Origin: Ephemerocybe angulata
Taxonomy: Eukaryota; Basidiomycota; Agaricomycetes; Agaricales; Psathyrellaceae
DNA length: 64,000 bases
Direction of reading: 5' to 3'
NCBI GenBank assembly: GCA_013368325.1
Contig: JAACJK010000224.1
Location: 372,001-436,000, forward strand
Program-made: the position numbers and the translations under genes
In this document: positions 46,669 through 59,228 of the stretch, one piece after another
How positions within the stretch are numbered: the first letter of the stretch is position 1
Layout: each line of letters starts with the position of its first letter
Notes under the pieces: generated by a model
Told to the model about the DNA's origin: nothing
What the model saw: only the letters and a program-made list of their open reading frames with translations
Database searches by the model: none

Positions 46669-48614
46669 ATGTCCATGGCGCGCTACGATCTCGAAACCAC
46701 TATTCTTGACCACGCAGACCCCATTAGCGATGTAGCTTTCTCCGATGACGGCCTATACCTTGCTAGCGCTGACAACAGCGGCTTGCTGCTCATAACGGCG
46801 TTGGCACCGTCCGACGGAAAGCGCGGTTCCTTAGCGAAGTATTACTTCAAGGACTCGATCACCTGTCTTATGTGGATACCCCAATCGCATTGCCTGTACA
46901 TTGGACTTTCCAATTGCGAGCTCCACTTCCTTTCATTGGTGAGTCCCTTCAAATGAGTCGCTGACGTTCTGTCGAGAGCTCGAACAGTTGTCTGATTGAA
47001 CCACAGGATAAACGGACTGAAGAAAAGCTGTATTTCTCAAGCTTTGCTCCTGAAGGATACTCAGAGATGTCGAAGGATTGGAAGAGCAACATTCAGCTCA
47101 GTTGTTTATCGTTGGAACCCTCAAGCGCAAGGCTTGCAATTGGGATATCAGTTTTAGCAGTCGTGATCAAGGTGGGGGACCCGTTCAAAGCAGGTACGCG
47201 CTTCCGAAGTCTCTCCGTCGCTTTCCATTGACCGGGCCCCCTTAAAATACCAAATAGGGCATCACGAAGAAATAAGCAGCTTGGGATGGCTTGATCGCGC
47301 TCTACTCCTCAAACCCCCTCCTACGAAACTGGAGAAGGAAGTGAGATCCATCCACCTGCTTCCGGGCGGTCAAGAGCTCCTTGTTACGTTTTATGAAGCT
47401 GGTATCGCCTGTTTCAATGTAGAAACTTGCTCTGAGCTCTGGCGCATAGATCCCGAGTCCGACAGGATGTAAGCACCTCCTCCCTTTTTTGTGCCTCCGA
47501 TATCTCATTCGTCTCAGCGGAAGGTCAGCAGTCGACTCTGCGAATCGGTTCATCGTTTGCTCGAATCTCTTTGACGGATTTGACATATACGACCTCAAAT
47601 ACCGTAAATATAAAAGGACCATACAGAACAAGTACGACAAGGACCAGAACGCCGTACTCCCTGTCCTCTTTGTCAACAACGACTCCGATATCTTGACAGG
47701 GTCGACGAAAGGGAAGGTCATGGTTGCATCTGTCACAGACGACAGCAAAGTTACTAGGCTTGACCACGGTGCGTAATCCAAGCGTCTGCTCACATACGAT
47801 CCGCCCTTGCTAATTAAAGGCACATTTCTAGGTGCGGAAATGATCCAGTCAATTGTGAGTCCTTTGTTGCTCTAAACTTTCAATCCTCCTTACCTAGGTT
47901 CGCGTGCAGGCGTTTGTTCGTACTAGATCTTCCCTCACGTACATTGCAACGGGGAGCAGGGGCCCTGGCTATGCTATGGTCAAGCTTTGGGGAAAACGAC
48001 GGCACACAAGGGCAAGAGCATTGGCAGAAGCGCATGTGCAAGTCCCCGGAAAGTGCTCCCCCCAGACTAAACCAGACTGCAAAGACGTCAATCGATTCTC
48101 CCATTTCTCAACTCCAAGCTCGGCCTCCTCTGCAGGCAAAGCCCTTACCCATCGTAGCTCCAGCGCAGCAACTCCAAGCTCGTCTTCCTTCAAAGGAAAA
48201 GCCCTTACACATCGTAGCTCCAGCACAGAGCCCCATAGCAGAAAGTTGATTATGAAGAGCTCTCCTCTTCTCAGCCGCCGTGCCGTGGGGCAAGGCCTCC
48301 CACTCCGGCGTGGCACGAAGCCTTCGTCCAACGCCCCGATTAGAGCCGATCACGATGGCGTGCAGAATATACGCCGCGGGGCCATAGCGACAAGCTCTCA
48401 AGACATAAAGCCGACGGTAGTTATCTCTCCCGTGGATGAGGCCGCACTTGGTAGCGGCGAGTCAGGCGAGGCAACAGCCCAACCCCATCGTGAACCGCCG
48501 AAACCCTTGGTTTACAGGATGTTGAACATCATCGGCTTTCTGCTACGAGTTATTCTGCTTTCTTTATCTGCCTTTGTTTTTGCTCTGTGCATGTTCTGTT
48601 TAATTACGGTCTAA
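46669..48614 (+). CDS. WD40-like protein with C-terminal membrane anchor (1)
   Basis: Exons 46,669-46,938, 47,007-47,193, 47,258-47,468, 47,519-47,768, 47,832-47,854 and 47,910-48,614. The N-terminal 330 residues form degenerate WD40-type blades (ISDVAFSDDGLYLASADNSG, LLPGGQELLVTF, FIVCSNLFDGFDIYDL). A long Ser/Pro-rich segment follows, containing a duplicated GKALTHRSSS motif. The protein ends in a hydrophobic helix (VILLSLSAFVFALCMFCLI) that fits a tail anchor. It is a tandem paralogue of the next gene. Likely a scaffold on an internal membrane; partner unknown. Start 46,669 was chosen because the upstream open sequence lacks an ATG. Confidence 0.65.
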
Positions 48615-49170
48615 TTCTCGCCAATCTCTTTCCAGAGACGCCTTTGAATCATTTCATAATGCCCAGTACTTCATATAACCTGTATTAGCTATGTGCTGTT
48701 CAACCAAAGTGTTCTACTACTTGCCAGTTAATAGGGCTCGGCGCAAGCTTAAATTCTACGGGCACACCGTGGCGCCGCCGCAGTGGGCGAGTTAAGCGCC
48801 CTCATGGGCACTTCACTTTGTCAATGTTTGCTTTAGAAGGCGTTGCACTGGTCCGGCCGGAACAAGCGCCCGCCTCTTTGGCGCGACAAGCCAGCGTAAT
48901 AACTTGAAGCCATTATCCCGATCCTACTTCAGTGCCGACAAGCCATGGGCACTTTGTTTACGAATGAAAATCCTGAACTGCAACTCTGCTCACTCCTTCT
49001 CTGTGAACTTGTCTGTAACAGCTTGAAGTGGACCTCGGAACTGGCCCATCCGAGTCGGAGTTGGGCTTGCTCACCAGAGCGTCCGGGCACGTGGCTGAGA
49101 ATCAAGCGTTAGAGGCTCTGAGCTCGCTCACCCCAATCGTTACCCTTTGACTCCGAACCAGCTCTACACT
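48615..49170. other. Spacer between tandem WD40-like genes
   Basis: No gene recognised. Confidence 0.35.
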
Positions 49171-51177
49171 ATGTATACCCTCATTGAACGGGTCACGGGA
49201 AGGCACCTCAGCAGTGTCAACTGCATTCAATTCTCCGCTGACGGCCAATACATCGCCAGCGGCGACGATAGCGGTTTGGTCTTGGTTTGCAAGACCAACG
49301 AAGCCAGTCAACACGACCGATACCACTTCGACGCGTCGGTGACTGCTATATGCTGGATGCCTGGAGACCAAGGCCTGTTTGTGGGACTGGCAAACTGCGA
49401 GCTGCAAGTTGTACCCATTGTAAGGCAGTCTTTGGCTTCTCTCTCCGCTCTCTAATCAACCGTCATTCGCATTGACAACATAGGGAAACAATAAAGCTTA
49501 TTCTCTCAATTTTCAACCCAAAGACTACGAAGACCTTCCCCTGGACTGGCGAAAGCTCTTTCAGGTCAACTGCCTTTCAATCGACCTTAGCACACGCCGC
49601 CTCGCGATTGGGGTCGGAACGTCGGTCGTGATCATCTCTCATTTAGAGGTCGAGTCCCGTATGATCTCCTTGGTTATTCATATATCAGATCCACACTAAA
49701 CTTGTGTTGTAGAATCTTGGCAGGAGTATTGGACTATCCCTGGCCCCATTGAAGGTGATATCAACCCACTTGGGGTATCAAGCCCCCCGAAAAGTTTGAG
49801 TTCGGAGGTTCGAAGCCTCCAATTCATCCAATCGGGGCGCAAGCTTGTGGTCACGTACCTTGAAGCAGGCATTCACTGCTACAAGCTCAAGGATAAGACA
49901 GAAAGCTGGGCTATACGGCCGAAATCTTACCGAGTGTGAGTATCTCTCAGTCGCTGTATTGCCGGGCGCACTCATGCCGTCTCAGACCTAGATCCGCTCT
50001 CGATTCTCAGTCCCAGAGAATGATATGTTCCAATGCCTACGACGGCTTCGACCTCTATGATCTCAGCTCCGGCCTCCATACCAAGACGCTTCGACAGGAT
50101 GCACCGGAGGACGCCAACGTCGCCCTTCCCGCTCTTTTCGTTCATCAGGATCGCGACGTCCTTCTGGGCTCAGCGCGTGGCCCTCCTTGCATCTTTTCAA
50201 CGCGAGATGGAACTTGTCTCGAAACACTGAGGGATGGATCTGGTCAGTATGCACTCATCTGCTTGAAACATGTCCCTGATGCAAAGAAGAAGATGACACC
50301 GATATGATTCAGGCTATCGTGAGTAACGCAATTTGACCGACTCTGAGCGTCTTGCTCACCAACAAAACAAGGCCTACTTCTCAACGAAACAGAACGGCTC
50401 ATATATCGTGACCGGTAGTGCCGAGAAGGACGCCAATACGTACCTCAAAATCTGGTATCAAGAGAATAGTGAGATGAACCGCGTTGGGAGCTTCAAAACC
50501 TTGCTAATCTCAGTCATTCTAGGTGATTCGTCCGCAAGAACGCAAGGAACATCAGTACTCGGATTGAACGGGGTGCCAGCCATCAAGCCTTCTGGCACGT
50601 TTATGCTCTTCTCTAACTCTGGCGCTCAACTAACTTCCATCCCCAAGATGCCATGCAAAGCAGTTCTGCGACTGCTCTCGAAACCGGTTCTTGTGAGTAG
50701 GCGTTCTGGGCACGTATTATATCGTCCATATCTAACAGGCAGGTAGCTCGACGATCGCAAAGTGTCAAGGGCAGAGAATCAGCATATTCCAGCGCACGAC
50801 CCAAGGATCCTACACCGGACCGTCGTCGCGGTGGATCGTCAGAGGAAGAAGGATTCGAGGAGCCGGACGACACGAATGAAGATGAGGAACTAGTCAAGAG
50901 TAAGGATGCGGCTCTAACCAAGAGCGACATCTACGTAGCCGAGATTGAAGACCTCGAGAGGGGGAAAGCGATCCTCGTCGTCGCTTGTTGCGTATTCTTG
51001 TTCGTCGCGGTTTACCTTTCAGGGCAGCTTGGCAGACTGTTTTCAGTTCTTAAGAGAAATATCGCTTATGATGCCTGTATCTCCCAAATGCAGCTTTTCC
51101 TTCGTTCCTTGGCTGACAAGCTGGGAGGTTTATCCGAGGACCGTGAACAGGGTGGTCTGGCAAACCCAGACGCCTAG
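49171..51177 (+). CDS. WD40-like protein with C-terminal membrane segment (2)
   Basis: Paralogue of the preceding gene with the same exon order, including the tiny exon ending MIQAI. Blades include VNCIQFSADGQYIASGDDSG, LRSLQ-type FIQSGRKLVVTYLEAGIHC and MICSNAYDGFDLYDL. The C-terminal exon starts after about 50,745 with a charged linker (DRRRGGSSEEEGFEEPDD) and then a hydrophobic segment AILVVACCVFLFVAVYL followed by a short tail ending at 51,177. The order blades, charged linker, membrane helix mirrors gene 1, although the linker sequences are unrelated. The product probably exceeds 500 residues. Function unknown. Confidence 0.65.
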
Positions 51178-51329
51178 TTCATAGTATACTTGATATAGAT
51201 ACTGCTTATCATGTTCATGGAATATATTCTAATACTATTCTTGTTACTGTGCTCGTATTTGGGGAGCGTCGCTGGAAGGATGATGGCTCTAAGGGCGGAT
51301 CCTGGAGGACCATAACTTGGCTATCATAG

Positions 51330-52878
51330 ATAGGGGCGGAGCCTAAAACGGCAACAGCCAGCTGTGCGATAGGGTCCGAATCTGGAGCGGCGCTCCTTCT
51401 CTCCTTCCCCCATCCCCACCGTCTAACTCCCTCTCTTCCTCCCCTCTTCCTCCCTTCGGGCCCTCATTTTAGACGACCCAGACGTCTACCCTGAATGCGA
51501 GAACGATAGATCCCCTCTCAGCCCTCCGTAGCTCTCCAGAGTCTCCGCCTGTGCTTGGGATCGATACCAGTCTTGGTATCCGACCCTTTCTGTTGAAAAG
51601 GTGCGCATGATTCCCATTTCCAACTTAAATGTGCTGATAGGATGTGTTTGCTCCAAAGTATCGACGCGTTTCGTTGTGATTACCCGCAGCCTTGCGGTAC
51701 TTCCATCCTACCTGGAATGCCTATCGCAATCGAAGCAGCCTAGGTTTTGGACCGGACTTGAACGCCCTGATCTCCCGACATTGTGTCAGTCCCTTACCCA
51801 AGGACAGAGCGCCGAATCCAGTGAGTACATCCAGGCTTTCTGCAACGCCCGCTTGCTGAGCCGCCTGCATCTGTAGCCCCCTGGTACCCTGCGGCACCCC
51901 GACCCGACACCCCGTCTCCGTCTAGCTCTCAAGCTCAGCCCCAGCCCCGTATACTCCCAGTGTCACTTCTATCGACTATGTGCGCATCCGAGGAACAAGT
52001 TCATCGAAGGCCTCGACCGTCGACACCGCGCTCGCTCTCGTGTTTTCATTCGGCATCCCCCTCAACCAGAACGCGACCCACGTTCCAGACCTGCCGAATC
52101 TCCAGCGCGCCTGTCCTTCCGTTCGGTTCCCCAGCATCGTTCGGTCTGTAGTGCCTGACAAGGTAGGCATCTCATTTTGGGACCTAGATTGCTAGAGTAC
52201 TGACGTGCTTCCTCTTCTACTTCTACAGGTATTTAGCCTGACCGTCGGCCTAGGTTCGCACCCAAAAGTGTCATTCTTTAATTGACGAGAAGTTGGGTAC
52301 TGGCTGGTAATAACCTCGACACCAGCGTGTCTCAAGAATCCGAGGAAGAGCGGGGGGTATACCACGTCTACTATCGCAATCTAGCGAGTAACAAATAGGT
52401 GAGCAATTGAACGTTAGATCTAGGTTTCTCCAAGCTAAGGATCTGACCCGCAGAAACGCTCTTCAAGGAACACGGCGTGCTTCAACTAGGACGTAACTAC
52501 GGCGGATCGGACCTCAATCGCAATCAGTGTCGTCTTCGTCCTCGGTATCAACTACCGCACTACTAGATCTGAATCCGAAGCGCAAACTTCTGGAGCTCGT
52601 CGTCAATGGCTCCCGCCATCCTGGGGCCCTGATACCATCCTCCTGCCTCAACAGTGACGCAAACGTCTCTTTGTTTCCTCCCGCCACGCCTCCACCACAC
52701 TAACGACTAGTAGCCCCAAGCGCTGGCTAGGCGTTATCCCAGACGTCACATGCCCTTGGCTTCATCCTTAGATCTCCCGCTGTGCTTGCGCCTGGTTATG
52801 ACCTCAGAATCGGCCTCTCACTCGAACTCCAACCCAACGTTTGGTCAGCAAGTCTCAGGTCGAAGAGTGGTTGGGCTG
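51330..52878 (+). repeat. Dispersed 1.6-kb repeat, copy B
   Basis: Direct copy of 4,863-6,502. It starts about 150 bp after the WD40-like gene 2 stop. The exon at about 52,324-52,395 keeps an open frame reading SEEERGVYHVYYRNLASNK, which is shifted in copy A, so copy B is closer to the functional ancestor. Later parts have sizeable deletions relative to copy A (near 52,600-52,700 and 52,840). Confidence 0.75.
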
Positions 52879-53143
52879 CGGGCGTCTCGAGGTGGGAAGA
52901 GAGATGAACGGAAGGAATGGGAGCCGTTATGTCTATTTGCCACTCGTGTATTGTCTATGCGGAGCTGCGCGTATATTATCCAACTTGTAAAACATCCAAT
53001 TGCATTTTGAAGCCATTTGCATAATCTCTTTTGAATAGCGCAAGTAGTATACAGCGAAGCAGATCGGGAAAGCTATAGAAGTCATATTGAAAGAGGAAAC
53101 CTTCATCGGGCTTAAGACTGTTGGGGAGGATTACTTTGTGAAG

Positions 53144-55170
53144 TTAGCACGCGCACAGTGAAGTTGTAAAATTAGCAGCTAACCTGATCATGCCAACCCC
53201 ATGCAGGAATGTGTATTCGTTGGGACTTTGACCTTCCTGGAGCGCCGCAAGAACGTGGATACGCTCCTTTCCATGACGATAAGTTCCATCCATGAGTCGG
53301 ATGCCAGTCTCAGAGGACGAGGACAGCATCGCTTTCAAACGGTCGTGCGCGTAAGGTGGCGATCGGCCTGCAGAAGAGGCAATATAATCCTCCGGAGAAC
53401 AACTCTCAACGCTGGATGGAACACCTAGGGTCCAGTCAAGAGTAGTCACACTGCCCATAGGGCCCATATCCATTCCTTTGGCGGAGAGGATGTTGAAGAA
53501 ATGGACGAGAAGACCACCGAGATTGCCTTTGCTTCCCCAGGGAAACCACTGTTGACTCTGGCGCCTAGCTGCGTAGTGTGAGTATGGCTCGTCACACAAC
53601 GAAAAAATACTCACCGTGGCGCATAGCAGTGGCGCTAGCACACTCATATCGATGGAGAGACTTCCAGTCGTCCCTTTGGCACTCCGTAGAGCAATAGAAA
53701 ACCGTTCCACACTTGCGGCATTCCCTCCGGCTTGAGGTATCTCGGCCTTGACCTCCCGAAGTATTGTTGCCTCGTATCTGACGAGCTAGATGCTGCGCTT
53801 GGTCGTTGGTTTAAAAGGACGATGGTCAATATACCACTACGGGACGTACCTTCAAGCTGTCACAGGCAAAAGCATAATATTCGTCCTGCTTACTGTGTGA
53901 CAAGGTGCTGAACCTGAGGGCCGAATGGAAAAGCTTCCATTCCTTCGCCATTATGTGCGATGGATATTGGGGCCTATTAGCAAAATGGCACCTGAGGGAT
54001 TCATTAACCACTCTTGATACGTTGGGGTAAGGAAGGTAGGATTCCAGGTGGCGGAGACGCTTAACGACGAGACTTTGCGAATGCACAGGGTCGCCGACAT
54101 CGGGTGCCCCGGTATGCACACATTCGTACAGAAGGGGAACCAGGTCTTCCCGGCAGATTTGAGTGACTTTGGCAAGTATTCCTTTTGGATCCTCTTCAGC
54201 TGCCTGGATTAAGGCTCCAAGGTCTGCGAGCATCCACCGTTCGACGTATACTGGCCCAGACAGGAGGATGAAGGTCGACACTGCATAGGCCCTGAAAGTC
54301 CCCTTCTTGACGGTGCACCGCCATATAGCTCTCCAACTGGGCGACTTGGACAGGTGGCCGATCAGGTACATGTAGAAACCATGCAGCTGGAAGGTGTATA
54401 TCATTCCTTCTGGGGAAAGATCCTCGGCACGAGTCGTAAGTTGGGTAGTGTAGGACTTAAAGAATGACTGCGCTGTGTTGGGCTCCGCGAAATGATCGAG
54501 CACTGTGGTCTTGGCCTCGCCTTCTACGTCCAAGCAGTTGGAAAGAAACTCCATTACGGCTTGGGTGACTTCGTTGAGAGGGACGGTTTCGTGGAATTCT
54601 CCACCCCAAATTCTGAAGGCGAGATCGACAGATGCATCCCGGGCTCCCATCCCAGTAGAAGCGAACGGGGGTCGAGTGAAATACCTAGAGAGGAAGCGAG
54701 CGACAGTCGAGATGGGGGAGACGGTAAGGCGCTGGTGAGGAGCGAAGTTTACGGAGTCCTCGACCGAGAATGTAAGCCATGCGACGATCGAAGGCCATTC
54801 CTCCCTTAGCCTAACTGAGAACGTTGCGTAGCAGGTGTGATTGGGCTTCAGAGAGAGACCGACTCTGTCTATAATCTCCAAACACGCCAATGTTCGAATT
54901 GTGGCGTCTGAGACGCTGGAAAGTGTGGGGAGGGACGGCGGTGAACCTTGGAGGAAGGGGATCACGGCCTCGAATGGGCGTAGATCCGAGCAATGATAAG
55001 GGTATCCTTTGGCCAAAGCTGTGAGGTGCGAGATTGAGCCAGTAGCACTGTTTGTCAGAAGCTGTAGGTTGGTACAAGTATGTTAAATGAAATGACGCGA
55101 TGTTCAAGCAGGACGAACATACGCGACGAGCAACATATTCTCCTCGGGTAATGGTGTTTGGAGTAGTCAT
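53144..55170 (-). CDS. MYND-finger protein with atypical finger
   Basis: Four exons: 55,123-55,170, 53,850-55,061, 53,615-53,792 and 53,144-53,568, giving 620 residues. Exon 1 encodes a 16-residue leader ending GEYVARR. Exon 2 encodes a helical domain of about 400 residues (LRPFEAVIPFLQG, SIVAWLTFSVED, LVPLLYECVHTG). Exon 3 carries the second half of a MYND zinc finger, CRKCGTVFYCSTECQ plus DDWKSLHRYEC, which gives six of the usual eight ligands; the usual first Cys pair is not visible. Exon 4 contains the family tail with RHGKERIHVLA. This architecture (helical domain, C-terminal MYND, RHGKERIHVL tail) is common among uncharacterised Agaricomycete proteins and suggests protein-protein interaction. 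Confidence 0.75.
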
Positions 55171-56012
55171 CTTAGAGGGGGTGAGAATAGAAAGAAAGTG
55201 GGAGGTTAAGGGAAACCGAGCTTAAGTTCAGATACAAAGGTCAGTATCGCGACAAAGAGAGTTCTGCCTCGAGGTTTTGGCGGGATCATATGAACCAAAC
55301 GTGGCGAGCTTGGACCGATCCTGGAACTCGAAATCTGTTGGTCATGTAAGAATCCATTCATCTGATTCTTCATTGCCTTACTGCTGAGGGAGGGCCCGGA
55401 GGAAGTTGGGGGAGTCCATAGCATAGGGGCGTTGATACGGTGACCAGCAGGCAGACGGGTTTCAGAGATACGCTGTAGGGTGGGAAAGGGGCGTCGAGGG
55501 CGTGCCTGACCCTATATTGTAAAGTAACGCATTGGCGAATAACCTCTTCGACGCTGGCGCGAACTATATCTGTCGCAACGAAGGGGAGCTGGAGAAGTCT
55601 GTAGGAGCTCAACAGGGAATCCGTTTCGCTCGGAGCCTATTGCATCACCTGGCTGTTACTGTTTTTGAAACTTGGCCTCTCACTTCAGCCATGATGTCCG
55701 GATGACCTCCAAACTCATGGAGGTCATCGGGCTGGAGGTCGTCGTCGGTCGTTTCCTCTCCCCAGACTATGCAATTAGCAGGTGAGTTTTCTTCTCCGCA
55801 GGCACGATTGTTTCTGCAGCCTTTGGTTGGGGCGCGGACGTTAGCCAGTCAGCTTCTTTGTCCAGCCGTTTGTCCTCGCTGACTTTGTTATTCTCCAGAT
55901 CATAAAAGGCGGCGTAGTCCATCCTCGCCTCTAGTATCGCCTCTAGACGCCTCCGCCTCTAGTATCGACGACGCCTCTTAACAAGCTCCTCTTATCGTAT
56001 CAAAGTCCTAGA
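55171..56012. other. Intergenic region, divergent promoters
   Basis: Contains the minus-strand promoter of the MYND gene and the plus-strand promoter of the repeat-rich gene. Around 55,920-55,975 a short motif (CGCCTCTAGTATCG-like) recurs two to three times. Confidence 0.4.
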
Positions 56013-56819
56013 ATGCCTTCCCATCGTCGTATCTCTGCGGGACGCCGGCAGCGCATGCGTATCAACAAGCTGCTCCTTGGGCTTTCTGGGGTGAGTAACA
56101 TTCAGATTCTTTGGTTTTGGTGCATTGGTCTCACGACGACGATCAGAGCGTTCCTCTCTCTGGCCCGGGAGTCCTTGGAGTTCCTTCCAGCCCGGCCATT
56201 TCGCGGTCCATCAATTCGGAATCCTCCAACTCCACGACTGTGTCCCCCCGAGCCATCAGTCGCACAAGGCCTGTTGCTGGGCGCACCCCCCGAGCGCAGC
56301 CAGTAGTTTCTTCTCCGTCCCTCCAACTGAACACCCCGGCGCTGTCAGCCCGAATGGATACTCCCACACCTTCTCTCCGAATGGACACCCGGACGCCCTC
56401 TTTCCGAACGGATACCCCGACGCCTTCTCTCCGAATGGACACCCCGACGCCCTCTTTCCGAATGGAGACCTCGACCCCATCCATTGAAGTGGACCACGAA
56501 CGCGACAGCGGCGACGACGACCGAATGGAGACCCCGACGCCTTCTTTCCGAATGGAGACCCCGACCCTATCCATCGAAGTGGACAACGAACGCAAGAGCG
56601 GCGACGGCGACGACACTCTGTCGTGCATCTCAATGGACACCGTCGTCCCTGCTCGTCGCACTGAGGTACGCCTGAAGCTCTTGATCGCTGCCTGCCTTAC
56701 TGAGCTGCCTTTAGGTTGACATTGAAGCGCTCCGAGAGTCTGTTCAGCACCTTCGCGAGGCCGTCCGTGTCCTTTCTGTGATGATCGAGGGCGCCTCTTC
56801 GAGCCTAACTTGCGCTTAA
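56013..56819 (+). CDS. Repeat-rich hypothetical protein (coding minisatellite)
   Basis: Three exons: 56,013-56,090, 56,147-56,665 and 56,715-56,819, giving 233 residues. Exon 1 is strongly basic (HRRISAGRRQRMRINK), a plausible nucleic-acid-binding or nuclear-targeting segment. Exon 2 holds about seven copies of a nonapeptide of the form R-M-D/E-T-P-T-P-S-F/L, encoded by a 27-bp tandem repeat at about 56,353-56,580 with SIEVD-acidic spacers after two copies. Exon 3 encodes an amphipathic helix (VDIEALRESVQHLREAVRVL). No known domain. The TPS-rich repeats could be phosphorylation targets for proline-directed kinases; that is inference. Confidence 0.6.
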
Positions 56820-58513
56820 GACTCCCTCGCCCTATCCCGTACCCGTTGCCCCTGGCAATTACCCCAGACCTTACCCCAGACTATTCATTAGCTTGACAAT
56901 CGACGCGATTAATCAATGTGTTTCAGTCGTTATGTTCCCACTTGCCTCTCTGCCTTTCAACCACCAGTCCTTTTCCTTGCATTTTCATAGTCCTTTCTCC
57001 TTTCTCCATAGTGTCTATCTCTCTTCATAGTCTCTGTGCCTGTACATAGTATATTCAGCCTGCATTACATGCCTTGGAATTCAAAGTTATATGCTCTATA
57101 TCTGCGATCCTTCAATAATCCCTAGGGGCAAAGCCCAATTTGGTAACATTCGGATGTGACAGGGTCGGCGTTGCTGGGCTCTTGCCTCCACCCCTCCAAC
57201 TCCCTCTTCCACTTTCCACTTTCCACTCTCAACTTATCACCCACACCTACTGTACCGATGGAACACTCCAGCTGAGATACTACCCAATCGCTCGCGCTCT
57301 CGAGCTTGTCTTCGAATCCGGAATCCGTTGGCGACTCTCGACCCGACCAATACTACGAAGGTGCGAATACTCAGTCTGCTGATATATCTAAGGCTCAAAT
57401 GACATCTAGCAAGCGCGAGCGAGCCGTCGCAAGGCAAGGTTGAACTTGGGATCGTGGCTTGGCTTCTTCTTCTTCGACGCTCGTCCGACGTCCTCGGTCC
57501 CCCTGCATACTGTTTTTCGAGAAAGGGTCTGCAGGTAAGCACTTGAGGGCTCTATCTAAGTGTCCCCAGGGTGTTGGGCTGACCCTCGACTCGCTCGTCA
57601 AGTTCAATACGATCAAGCACCTGCACCTCAATCACCACATCCTACACGAATCACACATAGCGGCTCCACACGATCCTCCGTACCTATTCGCACGTCGCCT
57701 TCTTGGAGCTCACCGATGCTCACAGCCCACATCCGAACACGGAGTTCCCCGTATCGAATCGCACCGGTGCGTTGACTCCAGCCTGCATCCGGAATCCTTG
57801 GAGCTCACCAACCCTTGCAGCTTCCCCACAGCCGCCTATCAGCGAGGATCAAGCGCTGGGTCACGCTACAGCCGGAATGTGCTCCTACCTATCAGTGCAC
57901 CCCTTCGAATCCGCTTCTCAAATACGTTCTTTACCCTCCGCCCGCACCGCCGATCCCCTCCCCTCCGCTGTGCCGAAGACTAGTCGAGGGCGACGCCAGA
58001 ATCGGGGCTCTCGCTTACCCAGGGCCTGTACGCGGGAACAACAGCGTTCGGGAATTAGTGACCGGTCCCTGGGTTCGCATGTCGAACCGACGTGAAAGGC
58101 CCCCGCGGACCCAAGCCATCCTTCGGCGGATCACATTCACCCAATTCGCCTACGCCTGAAGTCCTGAAGGCTCCGCCGTACCAGGTCGCAGCCCTATCGA
58201 CCTAGGGCCTGTCGGTTCGTTCGACTAATAGTTCCCTATATCTCAATCTAACTGCGCATAATGTATTCTACGACTCCTACGAGTTCTCTTGATAGTCGAC
58301 CGTCGCGCTCATTTCTGATTCGCAAGGTCAGTCAGGATCCATCATCATCATGTCTAGATCGTATGATCCCGCTGACTGCAAGCCAGGAACGTGGGGCTGT
58401 GATTGGCGCGGCATGTCCTCGAGGCACTCTCTTTGTTGTGCCATCGAACGAACATGAAGGATATTTATGTCCCTCGCCCTTTTCCAAGCGTCTTAACCCT
58501 TGCCTTATCGTCA
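56820..58513 (+). other. Region with fragments of an intron-rich gene
   Basis: Several overlapping open frames between about 57,440 and 58,160 are rich in Pro, Ser, His and Arg, with possible splice sites. None gives a recognisable product. The stretch may hold a decayed gene similar in style to the left-edge locus. Confidence 0.25.
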
Positions 58514-59142
58514 ATGGCAGCTCGAACCACCGTTGCCCAGGCAGGGTATGTTGCTCGTCGCGTGCGTTCTGCTTTGTCCAACAATATTGCAACGATCACT
58601 CAAAGGAAACCTAACAGCTTCTAGCGAACAGTGCCTCTGGCGCATTCTCGGACCTCAAAGCCTTGACAGAGAGATATCCATACCAATCCTCAGATTTCCG
58701 CCCGTTCGAAGCCGTGATATCCTTCATTCGGGATCCACTTCCGCGACATACTGCTCAGTCCAGTCACACAGAATTGATGCTTCGAGCCATGGCATGCTTG
58801 GATGTAATTGACCGAGCGGGTCTCACTCTGAATTCGGATCATCCGTGCTATGTGACATACTCGATAATGCTGAGGAAGGAATGGCCCTCAATTCTGGCGT
58901 GGCTAACTTTCTCCCTGGAGCACTCGTTAAATTGCGCGCCTCCGCAGGCTGTCGGTCTCACAGCTCCCCCCATCTCCACTATCGCTCGCTTCCTCACCAG
59001 GCACTCTACCCGACCCCCATTTGCTTCCGTGGGGATGGGAGCCTTGGACGCTACTGTTAACCTGGCTTTTAGAATATGGAGTGGAGAAAATCTGCTGCCG
59101 TGGCAACTTTCTGAATACTTAGAAGGCTGGTTTACTGGGTAA
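58514..59142 (+). pseudogene. 5' half of a split MYND-family gene
   Basis: Exon 1 (58,514-58,561) encodes a leader ending AGYVARR. An intron runs to 58,617, then exon 2 begins LLANSASGAFSDLKAL and follows the intact MYND gene closely: DFRPFEAVISFIRD, SILAWLTFSLEHS, STIARFLTRHSTRPPFA. It diverges after LAFRIWSGE and stops at 59,142. The remainder of the homologous sequence appears on the opposite strand at 62,400-63,180. The open frame is intact, so a truncated product of about 190 residues might still be made. Confidence 0.7.
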
Positions 59143-59228
59143 GACACTATTACGATGTGTATGTAGTGTAAATGATGTTGTCTTGCAACCGGATAATGAG
59201 ATTTGTGAGTTATTGAAGAAATAAAAAG

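Noticed and set aside
57459..58159. Overlapping Pro/Ser-rich frames as a real gene
   Set aside because: Three frames are open by base composition alone and none carries recognisable blocks or a clear start.
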